In this document: positions 5,852 to 9,118 of the stretch, one piece after another
Position numbering within the stretch: the first letter of the stretch is position 1
Layout: each line of letters begins with the position of its first letter
Source of the DNA: Bdellovibrionales bacterium
GTDB taxonomy: Bacteria > Bdellovibrionota > Bdellovibrionia > Bdellovibrionales > UBA1609
Assembly (NCBI GenBank): GCA_020434645.1
Contig: JAGRAK010000058.1
Span: forward strand, 1-9,118
DNA length: 9,118 bases
Reading direction: 5' to 3'
Notes under the pieces: generated by a model
What the model was told of the DNA's origin: nothing
Seen by the model: the letters and a program-made list of their open reading frames with translations, nothing else
Database searches by the model: none
Made by a program: the position numbers and the translations under genes

Positions 5852-6218
5852 AGCTCCTCATCTTAGACGCCAACAAATAACCCAAAAACGCCGACAAACC
5901 AGCTGTCACACCCATAAATACCCACGGGTTTTCATGTGCTGACTCATCAACTCGCTGCGCGGCCTGTCTTGCTAGCTCAGCCGCACGCTCACTTGCCCGA
6001 CTCGCCGATTCAACTGCCGAACTCTTTATTTCAGAAACTGCATCTTGAACCTTTGGTGTCGTCCGCGTGAGTAGCCGTCTCACCCTTTGATAATCGTGAT
6101 CCACCATCTCGCGAATCTCATCAGCGCTTTCATCCGCAGCTGCGTCTAAAACTTCGAGCGCGTGCCCGATTGAATTCATTCTTTCTCTTTTTATTTGGCT
6201 CATAGTTTCTGCTGCCAT
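5850..6218 (-). CDS. ElaB/YqjD/DUF883-family membrane-anchored helical protein
   Basis: This 122-residue protein has a long, highly charged, Ala/Glu/Arg-rich helical region (residues about 7-94). One C-terminal membrane segment follows (about 99-117), beginning with the family's typical E-N-P98-W99 and containing small-residue spacings (G103, G107, G113). It ends in a basic tail (SKMRS). This is the architecture of the DUF883/ElaB/YqjD family. E. coli members are tail-anchored inner-membrane proteins; YqjD binds ribosomes in stationary phase. Whether this protein binds ribosomes cannot be seen. The ATG at 6218 is supported by AAGGAAG 5 bases upstream; M6 is a weaker alternative. The gene is monocistronic and convergent with the methyltransferase gene. 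Its promoter probably lies within 6225-6300, but no clear -35/-10 pair was found. Confidence 0.85.
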   Translation of the reverse strand: MAAETMSQIKRERMNSIGHALEVLDAAADESADEIREMVDHDYQRVRRLLTRTTPKVQDAVSEIKSSAVESASRASERAAELARQAAQRVDESAHENPWVFMGVTAGLSAFLGYLLASKMRS

Positions 6219-6526
6219 AAAATCTTCCTTTCACCTTAAACATACGTCTTCAATTACGAAACTTTACTCAAACTTTTCTACACATATTTATGTTCTGCAA
6301 TTTTAACACCGACGCCGATTACGCCTGGGCACAGTACAGAATTGAGTTGAAACACAAGAGTCGCCATAATGGCACGTCAAGAGAGTCGTTCTGTCGAGCT
6401 CAGAACTCAGACTCGCCTCTGATTTTTTATTATATTTTAAAGAAATCCAGGCGAAAGCTTGAACCACTTCGTCACGAGTAATGCAGATTCACTCTTGATG
6501 TGAATCAACACAAACTTAAATTCACA
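6219..6526. other. 308-base stretch without a convincing gene, rich in dyads
   Basis: The stretch contains the leader of the DUF883 gene (6219-6300), including the dyad ACATA-TT-TATGT (6282-6293). It then has a run of hairpins at 6363-6422 and the large inverted repeat at 6495-6530. A 63-codon plus-strand frame (6290-6481) has no Shine-Dalgarno, no recognisable protein features and a basic, low-hydrophobicity composition. I do not call it a gene. CGCCTGG (6322-6328) is complementary to CCAGGCG (6447-6453), a possible long-range closing pair. Confidence 0.5.
6356..6428 (+). ncRNA. Candidate structured small RNA or attenuator with terminator-like end
   Basis: Several structures are packed together. 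GCCAT-A-ATGGC spans 6363-6373. A longer stem pairs GAGTC+GTTCTG (6383-6393) with CAGAAC (6401-6406) and, after a 3-base bulge, GACTC (6410-6414). TCAGA (6407-6411) pairs with TCTGA (6418-6422) around CTCGCC and is followed directly by six T (6423-6428), like an intrinsic terminator. The last two stems share bases 6410-6411, so they are partly exclusive, as in an attenuator. The 5' end and any promoter are not defined. The terminator stem is only 5 bp, so this remains a candidate. Confidence 0.3.
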
Positions 6527-6530
6527 TCAA
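6495..6530. repeat. Perfect 11-bp inverted repeat at the 3' end of the minus-strand gene
   Basis: TTGATGTGAAT (6495-6505) and ATTCACATCAA (6520-6530) are exact reverse complements with a 14-base loop. The right arm covers the stop codon of the 6527-6940 gene. Without a T-run it may serve as a 3' stabilising hairpin rather than an intrinsic terminator. The left arm's TGAATC (6501-6506) can instead pair with GATTCA (6486-6491). Confidence 0.55.
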
Positions 6531-6940
6531 AATTGTCGATATTGGCAATTTAAATTTTTACTTAATTTACCTAAGGAAACCTGAACTTGAAACCAGTTCT
6601 CACCATCCGAAGTAAAAGTCAATTTCGCCCCGGCCTTATCAGCGTACGGTGATTTTTTAAAATGAACGCCATTCCATGGATATACTTTGGCAAGTTCATT
6701 CACCGCATCCATCGTAAACGAGAGACTTAAATATTTATTGCGATCTATACTGAATTCATTGAATGTGGTCGAGTTCAGCTGCTTCATCGATTTTTTATCA
6801 ATACCAAAAGTAAGTAGATCCCCAGTGCAATTGAATATCTCACCTGCCCAGGCTGAGCTGCGAAAAGCTAAAGCTAATAATATCCAAAAAACTACGGGTC
6901 TCATTGATATCTGATCGGTATTATTTTTGAGATTTCGCAT
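6527..6940 (-). CDS. Small secreted protein of unknown function
   Basis: This 137-residue protein has a signal peptide and I do not recognise its family. The hydrophobic core is residues about 15-26, with likely cleavage after A32 (SSAWA, then GEIFNC). Two start codons are possible. M1 (6940) has AGG 4 bases upstream and a long polar n-region. M13 (6904) gives a more conventional signal peptide but no visible Shine-Dalgarno. The mature part is about 105 residues with only two cysteines, C38 and C132, near the two ends, which could form one disulfide. The alternation in segments such as YLSLSF, AKLTFTSD and WFQVQVSL suggests a beta-rich domain. It is divergent from the large 672-residue exported protein across 70 bases, so the two might share a control region. 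Confidence 0.7.
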   Translation of the reverse strand: MRNLKNNTDQISMRPVVFWILLALAFRSSAWAGEIFNCTGDLLTFGIDKKSMKQLNSTTFNEFSIDRNKYLSLSFTMDAVNELAKVYPWNGVHFKKSPYADKAGAKLTFTSDGENWFQVQVSLGKLSKNLNCQYRQF

Positions 6941-6969
6941 AGAACCTAAGTCTAGTAATTAATATTTCG

Positions 6970-7013
6970 CACTATAGTCATCGTTAGGTATTTCCGAATA
7001 ATAATCTATAGTG
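6970..7013. promoter_or_regulatory. Paired CTATAG sites in the divergent region, one on the GTG start
   Basis: CACTATAG (6970-6977) and CTATAGTG (7006-7013) are perfect 8-bp reverse complements 28 bases apart. CTATAGT also occurs as a direct repeat 34 bases apart (6972-6978 and 7006-7012), and ACTATAGT (6971-6978) is itself palindromic. The right site covers the GTG start codon. TAATAA (6999-7004) lies where a -10 box would sit if transcription began at the GTG itself, but there is no -35 match. Confidence 0.3.
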
Positions 7014-9029
7014 AAACGTTCAAAATTTAATCTAATTTTACTTGGTTTGCTGACATCTTTAGCCAAGCCCTCTTTCGCGCAAATTTCGGGAGGCTACTCT
7101 GGTGGCTATCCCACAGGTTATGGATATCATGAATATCCAGGTAGCGGCGGGTTTGGCGGCAGTTCAAATCCCTCTTCGAACGATACAACAACTGATACAA
7201 ATTTCACCTATTATCCAAGCCTTAGTCAAAATTTTCAGTACTATTCAAGTATGGTGCCACCAAGTGGTTATGAGCCGGCAAAATCAAGCACCAGCAATAT
7301 GGGTAAAAAATTGCGATCAATACTAAAAAAACTACCCAATGGGCCAATCAAAAATGGCCTAGATAAGTATTTGAATGTGATTTCGCCCGAGCTTTACAAA
7401 AGTGATGGAGAGGTCGGTGGACAAAATATTGGCATAGCCACTCACCTTACCTCTTCATTTCGAAAAGGTGACTGTTTGCAATCTGTAGCCAAGTCCTTTT
7501 ATAAGGAAGTCGAAAAATTAAATTCTACTCATACTAAAAAACTATATACCAAGAAAACCGAAAATTCAGATTCAGATATATTTAATAAACTTGGCTCACT
7601 TGACAATCGTAGCTCTCTAGCAGACACGGCTGGCGAAGGAGAAAACAAAGATCTACAAAAAGGCTGGCTCTGGCAAGCCGCAATGAAACATGCTAAAAAC
7701 AATCCCAATTTGGCCATATCCTTAATTGCCATGTGTGGACATGACGATATTTCCCAAGGCGAATATATTTGGTTTGATGATTCAAAAGTCATTTGGCCTC
7801 AACTCCAATATCAAAGAAATAAAAAAAACAATATCGTGAGAGAACTGCAAAATAAAGTAGCCAATATGCGAAGTGATGATCCTAATTTTCATTCAATGGC
7901 GGCTATATTACAAAATCTTACCGAAGAAAACACGCGTATGAAAAGCGAAACAGGGCTCGCGCGAAATATGGCTTGCCCCGTAAATGACTCTATCATGTAT
8001 ATCCCTGAAAGCTTGGGTGCTGGTGCTGACATCTCGGATGAGCTCAAATTTAAAATAGCAAAAATACAATCCCCTACAAAGGGGCCACAGCTATTACCCG
8101 CAAAATACTACCACGTCTATGGTTCTGCCTTTATGGCCTGCCAACTGATACAAGGAGGAATAAAAGCTGAACAAGCTGTTATTCTGCAAAAACAAGCCGC
8201 AAGATACTACCGTGGGGTTCGTATGTGCGAACTCGCCCGTGGCTACGAGTCTCAACGCGCCCAAATCATGACCTTGTACAATGATTACAAAAAAGATTTT
8301 TTTAAAACCACTAGAGACAATGGCTGGACAAACCGAAATTCAACACAGACAAGGCGAAAAACTCAAATTAAAAAGCGCCCACTGACTATTGATGAATTTT
8401 TATTTCAAAAAATGAAGACAATTATGCAATCTGAAAGATGCATCCGGCCAAAACTCAGATATTCAAGTTATTTTGGTCAGCAGTCTGAATCAGATTATGA
8501 AAAAAATCAAAAAGAGGTGAGTGAATATAATAATTGGTATAAAATTAATGGTCAATTTTGCGGAGAATTGAGTTCAATTATTGGCTTGCCAAGTGAACTT
8601 GAAGCCTCAGATTTGCCCATGTTACGCGAAAAAATTTCTATTGCCTTGGAAAAAATGAATGCGGCTGACTTATACCAAAAATGGTACCTCGGCGGCGGCA
8701 AAATTTTAGGACAAGATATTCCTTGCACAGACATTCGTATGTTCGGTCCTAAATCTCTAACTGACCAAACCAAAGGAAAAAGAAAACCCCTTTCTGGATC
8801 ATGCTTACCAAATTTTTCATCTGCAGCATGCACAAATGCAAAACAACGGCTGGCAACCTGGGATGTCGATTTTGAGTGGACAATAGCACAACACGAAGCT
8901 GGCGCCAAATTTGCCGGGGAAAATTGCAAACCCAACAAAGAAAATCTCACCCTCAATGATATGGCCTGCAGGGCTAAAAATGCTGAAAAAATTTCGACTA
9001 AAAACAGCAATAGCTCAGAAACAAAGTAA
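7011..9029 (+). CDS. Large exported protein, Gly/Tyr-rich N-terminus and 12 cysteines, function unknown
   Basis: This 672-residue protein is of no family I recognise. The start is a GTG: the next in-frame codons upstream are ATA and TCT, then a TAA stop. The GTG begins a good signal peptide (MKRSKFNLILLGLL...SFA, cleavage after A23). No Shine-Dalgarno precedes it, so initiation may be weak or leaderless. Residues about 26-52 are Gly/Tyr repeats of GGY/GYG type, and 53-96 are Ser/Thr/Asn-rich, a likely flexible segment. From about 97 to 655 the protein is mostly helical and polar, with 12 cysteines at 155, 242, 322, 377, 406, 477, 517, 572, 598, 607, 639 and 653. All are in the mature part and could form six disulfides in the periplasm or outside the cell. 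No membrane helix, lipobox, or protease or nuclease motif is seen. The C-terminus is Ser/Asn/Lys-rich. The gene is complete. Confidence 0.8.
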   Translation: MKRSKFNLILLGLLTSLAKPSFAQISGGYSGGYPTGYGYHEYPGSGGFGGSSNPSSNDTTTDTNFTYYPSLSQNFQYYSSMVPPSGYEPAKSSTSNMGKKLRSILKKLPNGPIKNGLDKYLNVISPELYKSDGEVGGQNIGIATHLTSSFRKGDCLQSVAKSFYKEVEKLNSTHTKKLYTKKTENSDSDIFNKLGSLDNRSSLADTAGEGENKDLQKGWLWQAAMKHAKNNPNLAISLIAMCGHDDISQGEYIWFDDSKVIWPQLQYQRNKKNNIVRELQNKVANMRSDDPNFHSMAAILQNLTEENTRMKSETGLARNMACPVNDSIMYIPESLGAGADISDELKFKIAKIQSPTKGPQLLPAKYYHVYGSAFMACQLIQGGIKAEQAVILQKQAARYYRGVRMCELARGYESQRAQIMTLYNDYKKDFFKTTRDNGWTNRNSTQTRRKTQIKKRPLTIDEFLFQKMKTIMQSERCIRPKLRYSSYFGQQSESDYEKNQKEVSEYNNWYKINGQFCGELSSIIGLPSELEASDLPMLREKISIALEKMNAADLYQKWYLGGGKILGQDIPCTDIRMFGPKSLTDQTKGKRKPLSGSCLPNFSSAACTNAKQRLATWDVDFEWTIAQHEAGAKFAGENCKPNKENLTLNDMACRAKNAEKISTKNSNSSETK

Positions 9030-9118
9030 GGCTCTGCACGGTTGATGATCGAACGCTGTAATTATGAGTTCGACACAATTTAATTAATGGGCTTATAATA
9101 AAATTGATATTTAATTTA

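Noticed and set aside
6290..6481. 63-codon plus-strand open frame in the intergenic stretch
   Set aside because: There is no Shine-Dalgarno, no recognisable domain, and basic composition without a hydrophobic or repeat pattern. It overlaps a hairpin cluster and a terminator-like element, so an RNA explanation fits better.
9030..9118. Possible terminator after the 672-residue gene (CAATTT 9076-9081 with AAATTG 9101-9106)
   Set aside because: The stem is six mostly AT pairs around a 19-base loop and no clean T-run follows; in such AT-rich sequence this is expected by chance.

Overview
The window is moderately AT-rich, densely packed bacterial DNA carrying nine complete protein genes and one gene that runs off the left edge. 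Outer-membrane and secreted proteins are abundant. An HD-GYP-like protein has the N-terminal domain style I associate with Bdellovibrio-type predators, and a Y-family polymerase is of the non-E. coli 'NSYFASVE' type. Together these suggest a Gram-negative of the Bdellovibrionota/Oligoflexia kind. That placement is an inference from protein style, not from a marker gene.

Layout. Bases 1-1220 (minus strand): a secreted four-cysteine DUF6491-like protein, followed after 2 bases by an outer-membrane beta-barrel protein truncated by the window edge. Bases 1221-1386: divergent intergenic region with several short dyads, including one inside a candidate promoter. Bases 1387-2656 (plus strand): a tight three-gene operon of a lipoprotein and two YeeE/YedE half-transporters, joined by two ATGA overlaps. 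Bases 2701-4976 (minus strand): an HD-GYP-like signalling protein, then a Y-family translesion DNA polymerase whose ribosome-binding site lies in the loop of a perfect 10-bp hairpin. Bases 5149-5814 (plus strand): a zinc-ribbon SAM methyltransferase. Bases 5850-6218 (minus strand): an ElaB/YqjD/DUF883-type membrane-anchored helical protein. Bases 6219-6526: a 308-base stretch without a convincing gene, rich in hairpins and ending in a terminator-like element, so a candidate small RNA. Bases 6527-6940 (minus strand): a small secreted protein of unknown function. Bases 7011-9029 (plus strand): a 672-residue secreted protein with a Gly/Tyr-rich N-terminus and 12 cysteines, also of unknown function.

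How the genes work together. The clearest functional unit is the lipoprotein plus paired sulfur-transporter halves. The two halves carry the cysteine motifs expected of YeeE/YedE channels that import reduced sulfur species, and the coupled lipoprotein is a candidate accessory factor. The HD-GYP-like protein and polymerase are co-directional and 59 bases apart, so they may share a transcript. The remaining genes mostly face the cell envelope. No tRNA, rRNA, CRISPR array, insertion sequence or prophage gene is seen. The strongest leads are the polymerase start-codon hairpin, the lipoprotein-transporter coupling, the structured 6356-6428 element, and the uncharacterised 672-residue exported protein.
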